From the NCBI GenBank assembly GCA_900317905.1, contig ONIN01000007.1, forward strand, positions 1-64,000: a DNA stretch of 64,000 nt, read 5' to 3'. The notes under the pieces are model-generated. The model was not told the origin of the DNA. It ran no database searches and saw only the letters and a list, made by a program, of their open reading frames with translations. Below are positions 16,024 through 23,278 of this stretch, in pieces; within the stretch, counting starts at the first letter, position 1, and the number at the start of each line of letters is the position of its first letter. The DNA is from an uncultured Eubacteriales bacterium (GTDB lineage: Bacteria; Bacillota; Clostridia; Oscillospirales; Oscillospiraceae). The position numbers and the translations under genes are program-made.

Positions 16024-17148
16024 TTGCTGATTGCCGAACCCAAACATACCCTACTTACCGCAGCAGATGTTGAGGCCGGGCAACGCGCATTCTTGCGTCA
16101 CCCAGATTTCCCGCTCGGTGAAGTTGTAATAATTGCCGGAGCGGGAGGAATCGGAAAAGGCCAATTCGGGAGCTATGTGCTAGCGTGTCTTTCAGCCGGG
16201 ATTGACTATCGAACCGGGAGAGCAGTACACGAACCCTGTAACAGTCTATTTGTCAGCACAGAGGATACTTGCACAGATATTCGGGCAAGGCTTGACCGTG
16301 CAGATGTGGACGCGGATTTACACCGAATTTTTATGGTTGATAAGCTGGCGAGTTATGAAATGGGACTGACTGTCTCCGATGATACAGGACTATCCAAAAT
16401 CGAAGGATTGATTCTTGATACTCAGTCGAAGTTTTCGATCCTAGATCCCTTGCAGGGCTTGTGTGGGCGCGATGTAGATATGTCACGAACCAACCATATC
16501 CGGCAGATCATGCACGGATTAGCAGCCATTGCAGAGCGTACACAGTCGGTTATTTGCCTGTTTGCCCATCCGAATAAGCGTCAAAGCATTGCAAGCGCCA
16601 ACGACCTAATTAGTGGAAGTACAGATATAGTATCTGCTGCCCGCTCGGTGCTGTTAATCATGCCGGACTTTGAGACGAACGAAGCAGATACACGGCTGAT
16701 AATTCACACAAAGTCGAATCATGCAAAGCCGGGAAAGACTATGCGATTTAGGATTGCAGAGGGCAACCGTGTTATCGGCTTGTCTGATATAACCGCTGCC
16801 GACGCTGTGGAAGCTGTCAACTATAGGAAACTATCAAAAACAAATGCAAAAGGATTACATGAGAACTACGAAGAACTATTTATTAAAGGCGTCAAAAGAC
16901 TTCTTTCAACTTCTGGAAGCCCCACGCAGATTAGCTTTAGGGCATTTGTTGAACAGTATGCACCCAGCTTTACCGGAAAACCGAAACGCATATTAGACGA
17001 TCTGTCGGAGCGGCTTTTGAATGAGTACGGAATCATTCTCCGCACGACAACGGGGAAATCGGAAATCCGTGTCAACGGTGACAGGGGCTTTCGCTGTGAA
17101 TGGGAATCGCCGCCAATAGAGGAAGTAACGGAAGGACTTCCGTTATAA
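16024..17148 (+). CDS. RepA-like RecA-fold ATPase / replicative helicase
   Basis: 374 residues. A RecA/RepA-type AAA domain covers about 30-225. The P-loop reads GAGGIGKG (about 39-46), with Gly where Ser/Thr is usual. A Walker-B-like SILDPLQG follows near 139-146 and a sensor-like ICLFAHPNKRQS near 178-189. The C-terminal third (about 270-360) resembles a winged-helix DNA-binding segment. Phages and small elements use such proteins to unwind their origins. It starts at TTG after GAGAGGTG. An iteron-like block begins 2 bases after its stop, which supports a replication role. The changed P-loop residue may alter nucleotide binding. Confidence 0.8.
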   Translation: MLIAEPKHTLLTAADVEAGQRAFLRHPDFPLGEVVIIAGAGGIGKGQFGSYVLACLSAGIDYRTGRAVHEPCNSLFVSTEDTCTDIRARLDRADVDADLHRIFMVDKLASYEMGLTVSDDTGLSKIEGLILDTQSKFSILDPLQGLCGRDVDMSRTNHIRQIMHGLAAIAERTQSVICLFAHPNKRQSIASANDLISGSTDIVSAARSVLLIMPDFETNEADTRLIIHTKSNHAKPGKTMRFRIAEGNRVIGLSDITAADAVEAVNYRKLSKTNAKGLHENYEELFIKGVKRLLSTSGSPTQISFRAFVEQYAPSFTGKPKRILDDLSERLLNEYGIILRTTTGKSEIRVNGDRGFRCEWESPPIEEVTEGLPL

Positions 17149-17149
17149 A

Positions 17150-17239
17150 TCCCGATTCCACAACTTAAAAAATCGGGAAATCGGTAAAAGGGCAAGAAAC
17201 TATCCCGATTTCCCGATTATTAAAGCAGACAAATCGGGA
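17150..17239. other. Candidate replication origin: iteron-like repeats
   Basis: Five copies of AATCGGGA or its complement occur at 17150-17157, 17171-17178, 17203-17210, 17211-17218 and 17232-17239. Two of them form a perfect 14-bp inverted repeat (17171-17184 with 17205-17218) around an A-rich centre. The block lies directly after the RepA-like gene, the usual site of origins in plasmids and phage satellites. A complex regulatory site for the lipoprotein gene is the alternative. Confidence 0.65.
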
Positions 17240-17266
17240 AGAAGTTACTCATTTTTGGAGGAACAA

Positions 17267-17578
17267 ATGAAAAAACATATTGCATTGATAATCCTGCTAT
17301 TTACCGTCTTTCTGTTGGCAGGATGCAATCAGTGGGAGCGTGTTCTATACGACGGGGACACCATGAAGATCACGCGCACAGGCGCTATAACGACGATTAC
17401 GGACAAGATCAGCGGCGAGGCGTACACACTTCACCAAGTCCGTCAAAAGCAATCTGAGGCAAAAACAGAGCCTTATACGGCGGTTCATACGCCGTCGATG
17501 ACGATTACCATTCTCCCCGGCGGCTTTCAAGTTGTGTCCGGGAATACATCTTACACATTCACGAAACGGAGGTTTTGA
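17267..17578 (+). CDS. Small lipoprotein carried by the element
   Basis: 103 residues. A lipoprotein signal (MKKHIALIILLFTVFLLAG then Cys) is followed by a short beta-rich domain (GDTMKITRTGAITTITDKIS ... PSMTITILPGGFQVVSG). GGAGGA lies 4 bases before ATG 17267. It would sit on the outer face of the membrane; possible roles are host-surface alteration or superinfection exclusion (speculative). It is the one plausible accessory gene of the element. Its stop abuts the next start (TGA then ATG). Confidence 0.75.
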   Translation: MKKHIALIILLFTVFLLAGCNQWERVLYDGDTMKITRTGAITTITDKISGEAYTLHQVRQKQSEAKTEPYTAVHTPSMTITILPGGFQVVSGNTSYTFTKRRF

Positions 17579-17893
17579 ATGAACAACGCATTTATTCGGA
17601 GTCATTGCGACGAAAACGGAAAACGAAGCTTTTCGATTCACTTCATCGTTGACGCGATTGGTCACGGCGACGATGCCCCGGCGCTTTGTACTCTGCCGAC
17701 ATTGGAACAGGCGGCCATGCTATGCAGGTACATCAACGGCGGCAACATGGACAAGCAGGAGCGTGATTCTGTTTCTGTTGCGCTTCAAGTCGAAGCAAAA
17801 GCATATAGGAAACGAAAGAAAACAGTTGCAAAAGTACCCGAAACCGCCACGAATGGAGGTGGAGGATTTGCCAAAAACCCCGGTCTATCCTGA
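17579..17893 (+). CDS. Hypothetical protein of the element
   Basis: 104 residues, no recognised family. The first half looks like a small alpha/beta domain (RSFSIHFIVDAIGHGDDAPALCTLPTLEQAAMLCRYINGG); the C-terminus is basic (AKAYRKRKKTVAKV). It starts directly after the lipoprotein stop and overlaps the next gene by 26 bases, so it belongs to the same operon. Confidence 0.65.
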   Translation: MNNAFIRSHCDENGKRSFSIHFIVDAIGHGDDAPALCTLPTLEQAAMLCRYINGGNMDKQERDSVSVALQVEAKAYRKRKKTVAKVPETATNGGGGFAKNPGLS

Positions 17894-18242
17894 TGAAATT
17901 TTGCTGGCCGCTCTGCTGCAAGCTGGATCAATCCGAAAAGCCGCTGCCCTTGCTGGTTGCGGTGTGACAACGATTCGCGAAAGATTGCGGAATGGTGATT
18001 TTCGGCGGCAGTATGACGCGCTGAAAGGCGAATTACTGCAAGAGGCGGCAGGGGAGCTTTCCGCAAAAATGGGAGCGGCTGTCGAGAGCTTGTCGGAGAT
18101 CATGGAAAACCCGGATAACTCCGCTGCTGTGCGTGTTCAGGCGGCTGGTGAACTACTCCGGCAGGGATTAAAATATGTTTCTGTCGCAGAGATCGAGCGC
18201 CGTGTCTCAGCGTTGGAGGCTACGCAGGAGGGCGAACAATGA
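17868..18242 (+). CDS. Helix-turn-helix protein, possible small-terminase-like
   Basis: 124 residues. The N-terminal HTH (ILLAALLQAGSIRKAAALAGCGVTTIRERLRNGDFRRQY) resembles the DNA-binding part of phage small terminases and related phage HTH proteins. It is followed by a helical segment (LLQEAAGELSAKMGAAVESLSEI) and a C-terminal VSVAEIERRVSALE helix. I chose TTG 17868 with GGAGG 7 bases upstream; the ATG at 17853 lacks a site. In phage satellites a terS gene sits in this late position and redirects packaging; that role here is a hypothesis. Confidence 0.6.
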   Translation: MPKTPVYPDEILLAALLQAGSIRKAAALAGCGVTTIRERLRNGDFRRQYDALKGELLQEAAGELSAKMGAAVESLSEIMENPDNSAAVRVQAAGELLRQGLKYVSVAEIERRVSALEATQEGEQ

Positions 18243-18475
18243 AAAGTGTATTGTCACGATTGACGGCATTGGAGAATAAACACTTGTCAAAACCGCTGAT
18301 TGTACTTGCTCAGGACGAAAACGGCGAAAAGTCAAAAATGACAGTACAAGCCTTGATTGACAGTGGAAACCATTTCGTAAAAGTGTTGAGCGGCAGCAGC
18401 TTGTCAGATTTAGACCGCTTGCTATCGGCATTCCATGAGCGAGCGTTACAGGACGCGGAAAGGCAGACAAAATGA
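18239..18475 (+). CDS. Small hypothetical protein of the element
   Basis: 78 residues, unknown. It begins MKSVLSRLTALENKH, a start resembling the gene two downstream (MRSITARLNRLEATR), so the two may share an N-terminal helix. It overlaps both neighbours by 4 bases (ATGA), so it is translated in a coupled chain. Confidence 0.6.
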   Translation: MKSVLSRLTALENKHLSKPLIVLAQDENGEKSKMTVQALIDSGNHFVKVLSGSSLSDLDRLLSAFHERALQDAERQTK

Positions 18476-18654
18476 AGAATAAACCGCCGAAATGTATTGG
18501 AAAATATTTTGATGAGGTGAGTCGCCGACAGCGTGAGGCGTGGTTACGGTATATCGGCAGTAATGAAGATATTGAATTTCGGATTCATGGCAAGAGTTTT
18601 CATTTCATAATGGACAGCGGAAATAATCATGAGGTGACGAAATGCGATCCATAA
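18472..18654 (+). CDS. Very small hypothetical protein of the element
   Basis: 60 residues, unknown family, rich in charged and aromatic residues (FDEVSRRQREAWLRYIGSNEDIEFRIHG). It overlaps the previous gene by 4 and the next by 13 bases. Reality is supported mainly by the tight overlapping arrangement. Confidence 0.5.
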   Translation: MKNKPPKCIGKYFDEVSRRQREAWLRYIGSNEDIEFRIHGKSFHFIMDSGNNHEVTKCDP

Positions 18655-18935
18655 CGGCGCGGCTTAATCGTCTGGAGGCAACACGACCCCGATTATTCGC
18701 TGACATTCTCGCGCTAATAGACCGTCATGCGTTTTATGATGAGATAACACCACAGGAACAAGCCCGGTTTTGTGAGTTTATCGGGATCGAAAAGAAAGCA
18801 TTTGAAGATTGTAACAATATGGTGTTGGGTGATTGCCACGTTATGCTTGCAAAGTTTGACGCGCCGACGCCGGAAGAATTAGATCAACTTATCAAAGATA
18901 TTGAACACCATGTAAAATACGGAGGATCTTTATAA
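18642..18935 (+). CDS. Small hypothetical protein of the element
   Basis: 97 residues, unknown, mostly helical and acidic (LIDRHAFYDEITPQEQARFCEFIGIEKKAFEDC). Its N-terminus resembles that of the 78-residue protein at 18239. It shares one base with the next start (TAATG). Confidence 0.6.
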   Translation: MRSITARLNRLEATRPRLFADILALIDRHAFYDEITPQEQARFCEFIGIEKKAFEDCNNMVLGDCHVMLAKFDAPTPEELDQLIKDIEHHVKYGGSL

Positions 18936-19588
18936 TGAGTACATTTAACGTTTATGCACGAGAGCTTGATACTGTCGCCCGTGATGCATTTAAGGAACTG
19001 AGCGAAGCAAAGACGGCGCTTGACCGTGCCACGGAAAAGCGCGACGCATACCCCGAAAAGCACGGGATTGTAAATGCTGAATATGCGGCGAAAGCCGCTC
19101 GTGCAAAGGCTAATTTTGTCGAAGCCCGTGACAAGTATGACGTGCTCCGGCGGTCTCTGCCTGAGTCTTGCAACGGCAAAACTAAAGAAATCAGAGAGCG
19201 GCTTGAAAAATCACTTGCCGCACATTATGAGAAAAAGCCTGAAGCAATCGACGCAAACGCCCTCGCGCTGTTGCAGTCTGGTGTGCTTCGTCCTGACGAT
19301 TACGCAAATTTGTTTAATCGGTATGTGAAAGAATCAAACTTTACTATGCTCGCCCTTGTCGGCAAGTGTGCGGCAGATGCGGCAATTCCTATCGCTGAAA
19401 GAGATGGTGCAAATGCACCCGACGCTGTGCAGCTCCGCGTGATTGCTGCGAATGCAAAAACGTACAACGGCAATGCATACCGCGAGGCGTTTGATTATCT
19501 CGCGGACACCCTAAACCGAACTATGAAGAACACTTCCATGATTCCGCATTGGGATGAACTGACCGCTGAGACCGTCGATAGATTCTAA
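18935..19588 (+). CDS. Hypothetical coiled-coil protein, last gene of the element
   Basis: 217 residues. The N-terminal half (about 1-75) is a long heptad-rich helix (ELDTVARDAFKELSEAKTAL ...). The C-terminal half is a compact helical region (DANALALLQSGVLRPDDYANLFNRY). No family recognised; phage scaffold- or minor-structural-like proteins have similar coils. It ends 22 bases before a strong terminator that closes the rightward operon. Confidence 0.7.
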   Translation: MSTFNVYARELDTVARDAFKELSEAKTALDRATEKRDAYPEKHGIVNAEYAAKAARAKANFVEARDKYDVLRRSLPESCNGKTKEIRERLEKSLAAHYEKKPEAIDANALALLQSGVLRPDDYANLFNRYVKESNFTMLALVGKCAADAAIPIAERDGANAPDAVQLRVIAANAKTYNGNAYREAFDYLADTLNRTMKNTSMIPHWDELTAETVDRF

Positions 19589-19610
19589 AGCCATATTCCT
19601 TTCGAAGGGA

Positions 19611-19642
19611 GTCCGTCCGGGTAAAACCGGGCGGGCTTTCTT
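19611..19642 (+). terminator. Terminator closing the element's rightward operon
   Basis: A stem of about 11 bp (GTCCGTCCGGGT with ACCGGGCGGGC) and a TTTCTTT tail. Confidence 0.8.
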
Positions 19643-19683
19643 TACCCCAAATACTACCCCTTTTATACCCCTAAGAATACCCC
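19643..19683 (+). repeat. Right array of TACCCC repeats (candidate integrase arm sites)
   Basis: TACCCC at 19643, 19655, 19666 and 19678, spaced 11-12 bases (about one helical turn), in the same orientation as the left set. The following 120 bases to attR are AT-rich with no gene. Confidence 0.65.
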
Positions 19684-19804
19684 TTAGACGATTTTACTTG
19701 TTTGCATTATGCTATGTAGAATTATGAAAAATAGTAGAAATATCAATGGAAAACAAGACGTTAGATTATACTCAAAATAACTTAACTTCATAGGTTATGG
19801 AAAA

Positions 19805-19827
19805 TTCAAATCCCTCCTTCTCCGCCA
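19805..19827 (+). repeat. attR: 23-bp copy of the tRNA-Ser 3' end
   Basis: Identical to 13642-13664 and not preceded by any tRNA body, so it marks the right boundary of the element. Confidence 0.92.
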
Positions 19828-19830
19828 CCT

Positions 19831-19860
19831 CGGAGTGAGCAAAATGCTCACTCCGTTTTT
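19831..19860 (+). terminator. Original tRNA-Ser terminator, displaced by the element
   Basis: The 10-bp stem CGGAGTGAGC / GCTCACTCCG and T5 lie 4 bases after attR, exactly where a tRNA terminator would be before insertion. Confidence 0.8.
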
Positions 19861-19871
19861 ATATTTCCATG

Positions 19872-19904
19872 AAAAAACCTGCCGACCAAAGTCGGCAGGT
19901 TTTG
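19872..19904 (-). terminator. Bidirectional terminator
   Basis: A 13-bp stem (19874-19886 with 19891-19903) with A and T flanks, downstream of the lipoprotein gene on the minus strand. Confidence 0.75.
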
Positions 19905-19931
19905 GATAGGTTTTGGATTGTTATGGATTCT

Positions 19932-20723
19932 TCAGGGCAGGGTGCTGAGGGACATGAGGCCAAGCACCTGGGTGTTGTTCTGGTAGCTTTCGGCGATCTC
20001 CCACAGGTCGTCGGGGGTGATGTCCATCAGCTCGGCCTGGGCCTTGTCATAGACGCCTGTGGTGTTGTGATACACGCCGATGTCCTCGTAGTTGCCTTCG
20101 GTCTTCTCATAGGTGAAGTAGAAGTCCTTGGGCTCCAGCTTGCTGCCGTCGGCGGAGATGGCGTAGTCGCCGAAGACCGCGTAGGCCGCGCCGTTGGACC
20201 CGGTGTTATAGAAGGTGCCGTCCTGGAGCAGGAACCAGGCGTTGCGGGCCCAGCCCTCGGTCACCAGCTGCACCGCGCCGTCCTTCACGGTGTAGAGGGC
20301 GAAGATGTTGGAAACGGTGTCCTCAGAGACTTCCACTGGGGTGCCGATGAGCAGCTCCAGCTGGCCGTCACCGCTGAGATCCTTCATCAGATAGCCGATC
20401 TGGTCCAGCAGCACTTCCGGCTCCTCGTAGATCATCATTTCCCGAATGCCGGTGTAGCCCTCGGGGATCTCCTCGGGGGTATCGCCCTGCCGGATGTAAT
20501 CGCGGATCTCCATCAGCTTCTGTTCGTAAAGCTTCACCACTTCCTCCTCCGGCATGGCGCTCTCGGCGGCAGGAGTCTCGGCGGCAGGGGTCTCGGTGGG
20601 AGCGACGGTCTCAGGGGCTTCGGTCTCAGCCGCCTCGGAGCCGGCGGGCTGGGCCGCGTGGCTGCAGGCGCCCAGCATCAGAACCAGCGCCAGAACCACG
20701 GCGATCCAAAGATTCTTTTTCAT
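19932..20723 (-). CDS. Lipoprotein of unknown function
   Basis: 263 residues. A lipobox (VLMLGAC) near residue 19 is followed by an Ala/Pro/Glu/Thr-rich spacer and a globular domain from about 60. A calcium-loop-like DLSGDGQLELLIG, as in dockerin/FG-GAP-type loops, lies in the middle, and aromatic beta segments follow (YAVFGDYAISADGSK, FYFTYEKTEGNY). Start 20723 gives 7-base spacing from GGAGG; the upstream ATG at 20729 is too close. Role unknown; it probably senses or binds something at the cell surface. Confidence 0.75.
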   Translation of the reverse strand: MKKNLWIAVVLALVLMLGACSHAAQPAGSEAAETEAPETVAPTETPAAETPAAESAMPEEEVVKLYEQKLMEIRDYIRQGDTPEEIPEGYTGIREMMIYEEPEVLLDQIGYLMKDLSGDGQLELLIGTPVEVSEDTVSNIFALYTVKDGAVQLVTEGWARNAWFLLQDGTFYNTGSNGAAYAVFGDYAISADGSKLEPKDFYFTYEKTEGNYEDIGVYHNTTGVYDKAQAELMDITPDDLWEIAESYQNNTQVLGLMSLSTLP

Positions 20724-20885
20724 GTTCATTCCTCCATTGGTTGCATTCCGGTTGCCCGGTAACAATTTATTTTAACACAGATCCCGGCGGTTTACCAGAC
20801 TTTCCTGACGGGTTTCGCCGGTTCTTGACATTGGACGCGGAAAGCCGTTACAATGTTCCTGTCTTTTTTGAAAAGAGGGAAAAAT

Positions 20886-21713
20886 ATGATCTACATCGGC
20901 TGTCATCTTTCGGTGACCAACGGCTACGCCGCCATGGGCGAGACCATGGTGGGCTTCGGCGGCAACACCTTCGCCTTTTTCACCAGAAACCCCAGAGGGG
21001 GAAAATCCAAAGACCTGCTGCCCGAGGACGCGGCGGCGCTGCTGGAATTGCTGGATCGGGAGCAGTTCGGCCCGCTGGTGGCCCACGGGAGCTACACCAT
21101 GAATCTCTGCGCCGCGAAGCCGGAGACCCGCGCCAATGGGCTTGAAATGCTGCAGAAGGATCTGCAGCGGATGGAGGCCCTGCCCGGAAACTATTACAAC
21201 TTCCACCCTGGCTCCCACGTGGGTCAGGGCGCGGAGACCGGGATCGAATTGATCGCCGAGGCTCTGAACCAGAATCTGTGGCCGGAGATGCAGACCACCG
21301 TGCTGCTGGAGACCATGGCCGGCAAGGGCTCCGAGATGGGCGGCACCTTCGCGGAGCTGCGGGAGATCATCGACCGGGTGGACTGCCGGGCGCATCTGGG
21401 CGTCTGTCTCGACACCTGCCACGTCTGGGACGCGGGCTACGATCTGGTGAACGACCTCGACGGTGTGCTGACGGAATTCGACCGGGTGGTGGGGCTGGAG
21501 CGCCTCCACGCGATTCATCTGAACGACAGCAAGAACCCGCTGGGCTCCCACAAGGACCGCCACGAGAAGCTGGGATTGGGGCATCTGGGAGAGGATGCGC
21601 TGAAGCGGATCGTGACCCACCCGGCGCTCCAGTCAAAACCCTTCATTCTGGAGACCCCCAACGATGACGCGGGGTACATCAAAGAGATCCGCATGGTGCA
21701 GGAGTGGATGTAA
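20886..21713 (+). CDS. nfo: Endonuclease IV (AP endonuclease)
   Basis: 275 residues, typical Nfo length. A TIM-barrel enzyme with three metal ions that cuts DNA 5' of abasic sites in base-excision repair. Metal-ligand motifs are present: NFHPGSH (about 102-108), LLETMAGKGSEMG (about 140-152), GVCLDTCHVWDAGYD (about 177-191), IHLNDSK and HEKLGLGHLG. The ATG at 20886 follows GAGGG; the upstream frame has no good start. It is monocistronic, ending at a shared bidirectional terminator. Confidence 0.94.
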   Translation: MIYIGCHLSVTNGYAAMGETMVGFGGNTFAFFTRNPRGGKSKDLLPEDAAALLELLDREQFGPLVAHGSYTMNLCAAKPETRANGLEMLQKDLQRMEALPGNYYNFHPGSHVGQGAETGIELIAEALNQNLWPEMQTTVLLETMAGKGSEMGGTFAELREIIDRVDCRAHLGVCLDTCHVWDAGYDLVNDLDGVLTEFDRVVGLERLHAIHLNDSKNPLGSHKDRHEKLGLGHLGEDALKRIVTHPALQSKPFILETPNDDAGYIKEIRMVQEWM

Positions 21714-21751
21714 AAAACAGCACAGAGCGAACTGCTCTGTGCCGTTTTTTA
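21714..21751. terminator. Bidirectional terminator between nfo and the metal-binding lipoprotein
   Basis: The 9-bp stem 21720-21728/21734-21742 has A6 before and T6 after, serving both convergent genes. Confidence 0.85.
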
Positions 21752-22717
21752 TTGTAAGGCCTGTTTGAGGATGTCGAGGTTCTTTTCCATGATGCCGAGA
21801 TAGGTGGCGCCGTCGTTGGCATCCCTGCCGGTGATGCCCTGCATGGAGTCCATGGTGAGGATCAATTGATCCCGGGACTTCGTGTTCTCCACGATGGTCT
21901 GGGCGATCCGGCCGTCGCTGTTTTCGATGGTCAGCACCGCGGGGAGCTCCAGCTCGTCCACCTTGTTTGCCAGAAAGACCACGGTCTCGAAGCTGGCCTC
22001 GGTCTCGGCACTGCAGCCGGAGAAGGCGGCATAGTAGTTGAGACCGTAATCCTCCGTCAGATAACGAAACGGGAACCGATCCCCGAAGAGCAGGGTGTCC
22101 TTCTCCCCTGCCGCCACGGCGCTGGAATAGGCCGCATCCAGATCCGCGAGTTGGTTTACATAATTTTCAGAATTGGCGGCGTAGGTTTCGGCGTTCTCCG
22201 GATCCACTTCTGCCATGGCGTCGGCGATGGCCTGCACCAGCTTCTCGGCGTTTTTCAGGGAGAGCCAGATGTGCTCGTCGTATTCGATCTCGTCGGCATC
22301 TTCCTCCGCTTCCCCCTCCATGCCCTCGACCAGCTCCTCTTCGGCCAGATCCTCGCCCAGCACGTCCATGAGGTTCAGGGCGATCATGTTGGGGTTCGCA
22401 GCCTCACTGAGGGCGTCCTCGGCCCATTCATCCGACTCACCGCCCACATAGATGAAGAGGTCGCAGGTGGCCAGCTTCAAGAGATCCGCCGCCGTGGGCT
22501 GGTAGCTGTGGAGATCCACCCCGGTGGAAAGCAGGAAGGTCAGCTCCGCCTCGGAGTCCTCCCCCAGCACCTGCCTGGTCCAGTCGTAGATCGGGAAGAT
22601 GGTGGTCACAACTCTGACCGTGCCGTCATCCGCCAGAGAAGCAACATTCCCCGCACCGCAGGCAGTCAGCGAGACTGCCATGGTCAGCACGAGGAATAGT
22701 AATAATATACGCTTCAT
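21749..22717 (-). CDS. Metal (zinc-type) ABC transporter substrate-binding lipoprotein
   Basis: 322 residues, ZnuA/AdcA family (cluster A-I). The signal is MKRILLLFLVLTMAVSLTAC. Predicted ligands are His in TGVDLHSYQPT (about 72), His in DEHIWLS (after a loop rich in Glu/Asp rather than the common His-rich loop), the DRFPFRYL region, and the acidic residues in TIENSDG. It would capture Zn2+ or Mn2+ outside the cell. No permease or ATPase gene is adjacent, so its partners lie elsewhere. A good promoter with a 7-5-7 palindrome just downstream of -10 suggests Fur-family (Zur-like) control. Confidence 0.88.
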   Translation of the reverse strand: MKRILLLFLVLTMAVSLTACGAGNVASLADDGTVRVVTTIFPIYDWTRQVLGEDSEAELTFLLSTGVDLHSYQPTAADLLKLATCDLFIYVGGESDEWAEDALSEAANPNMIALNLMDVLGEDLAEEELVEGMEGEAEEDADEIEYDEHIWLSLKNAEKLVQAIADAMAEVDPENAETYAANSENYVNQLADLDAAYSSAVAAGEKDTLLFGDRFPFRYLTEDYGLNYYAAFSGCSAETEASFETVVFLANKVDELELPAVLTIENSDGRIAQTIVENTKSRDQLILTMDSMQGITGRDANDGATYLGIMEKNLDILKQALQ

Positions 22718-22730
22718 ACCGCGCCTCCAA

Positions 22731-22749
22731 ATTGAAATTCATTTTCAAT
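22731..22749 (-). promoter_or_regulatory. Candidate metal-regulator operator
   Basis: ATTGAAA-TTCAT-TTTCAAT is a perfect inverted repeat between the -10 box and the start codon of the metal-binding lipoprotein gene. Bound repressor would block initiation. It is not identical to a known Zur box, so the regulator is inferred. Confidence 0.5.
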
Positions 22750-22754
22750 TTTGG

Positions 22755-22782
22755 ATTATAGCACGGAAATCGGAAAAGTCAA
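22755..22782 (-). promoter_or_regulatory. Promoter of the metal-binding lipoprotein gene
   Basis: On the minus strand TTGACT (22782-22777), 16-base spacer, TATAAT (22760-22755). Confidence 0.7.
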
Positions 22783-22788
22783 TAAGGT

Positions 22789-23268
22789 TCAGCCGATGCT
22801 GTAGTCACCCCGAAGCATCACAGCGGCGCTGCCGGAGGCGGACACTGCCGCGCCGTCGGTGCGGGTGAGATAGAGGTGGTTTGCCACCAGCGCGTCGCCG
22901 ATCTGCAGTTCGGTACCGTCGGTGACGTCGGAGAGCACCGACGCCGCCTTGGCGCTGCCGCTACGGAAAAGCACCTCCGTCCCCGCCTTGCAGGTGAGGG
23001 TCTGGCCGTCATAGAGCTCCGCGCTGACGTAGTCCCCGGTGACGGCGGCCACATCCGAATTGACCGTGGATTTCAGCTCCTCCACCGCGGCGTCGGCCTT
23101 CACGGCGTAGGCGTCCGCCAGCTCCGGCTCCTTCACGTCGGTGAGATAGCTCAGGGTGATCAGCGGATCCGCCTGGGTGCCGTAGCGCACGGCGGCATAG
23201 ACCCCGCCGGCGCCCAGAACGGCCACCAGAAGCAGGATCATCAGGGTTCGGAAGGTACGGTTTTTCAT
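22789..23268 (-). CDS. Hypothetical exported or membrane-anchored protein
   Basis: 159 residues. One N-terminal hydrophobic segment (TLMILLLVAVLGAGGVYAAV) acts as signal or anchor; the rest is outside the cell and Ala/Asp/Val-rich with beta character (YDGQTLTCKAGTEVLFRSGSAKA). Resembles SAF- or repeat-like surface domains only loosely. It lies 10 bases after mazF and ends the nnrD-alr-mazF operon. Confidence 0.7.
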   Translation of the reverse strand: MKNRTFRTLMILLLVAVLGAGGVYAAVRYGTQADPLITLSYLTDVKEPELADAYAVKADAAVEELKSTVNSDVAAVTGDYVSAELYDGQTLTCKAGTEVLFRSGSAKAASVLSDVTDGTELQIGDALVANHLYLTRTDGAAVSASGSAAVMLRGDYSIG

Positions 23269-23278
23269 AGTCTCTCCT

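Larger units (their letters stand above)
13642..19827. mobile_element. Integrated 6.2-kb satellite-like element in tRNA-Ser
   Basis: Bounded by 23-bp direct repeats, the left one being the 3' end of tRNA-Ser. Contents from the left: a tyrosine integrase and XRE repressor (both leftward); then rightward a small basic protein, an excisionase-like protein, a RepA-like ATPase, an iteron block, a lipoprotein, a terminase-small-like helix-turn-helix protein and five further small genes, mostly overlapping. Visibly more AT-rich than the flanks. There is no relaxase, portal, capsid or secretion gene, so it cannot move alone except by integration and excision. The gene order matches phage-inducible chromosomal islands (inference); a decayed plasmid-like element is the alternative. 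Confidence 0.88.

Noticed and set aside
13813-19588. Integrative conjugative or mobilizable element
   Set aside because: No relaxase, coupling protein, type IV secretion or oriT-like feature was found in the 6.2 kb.
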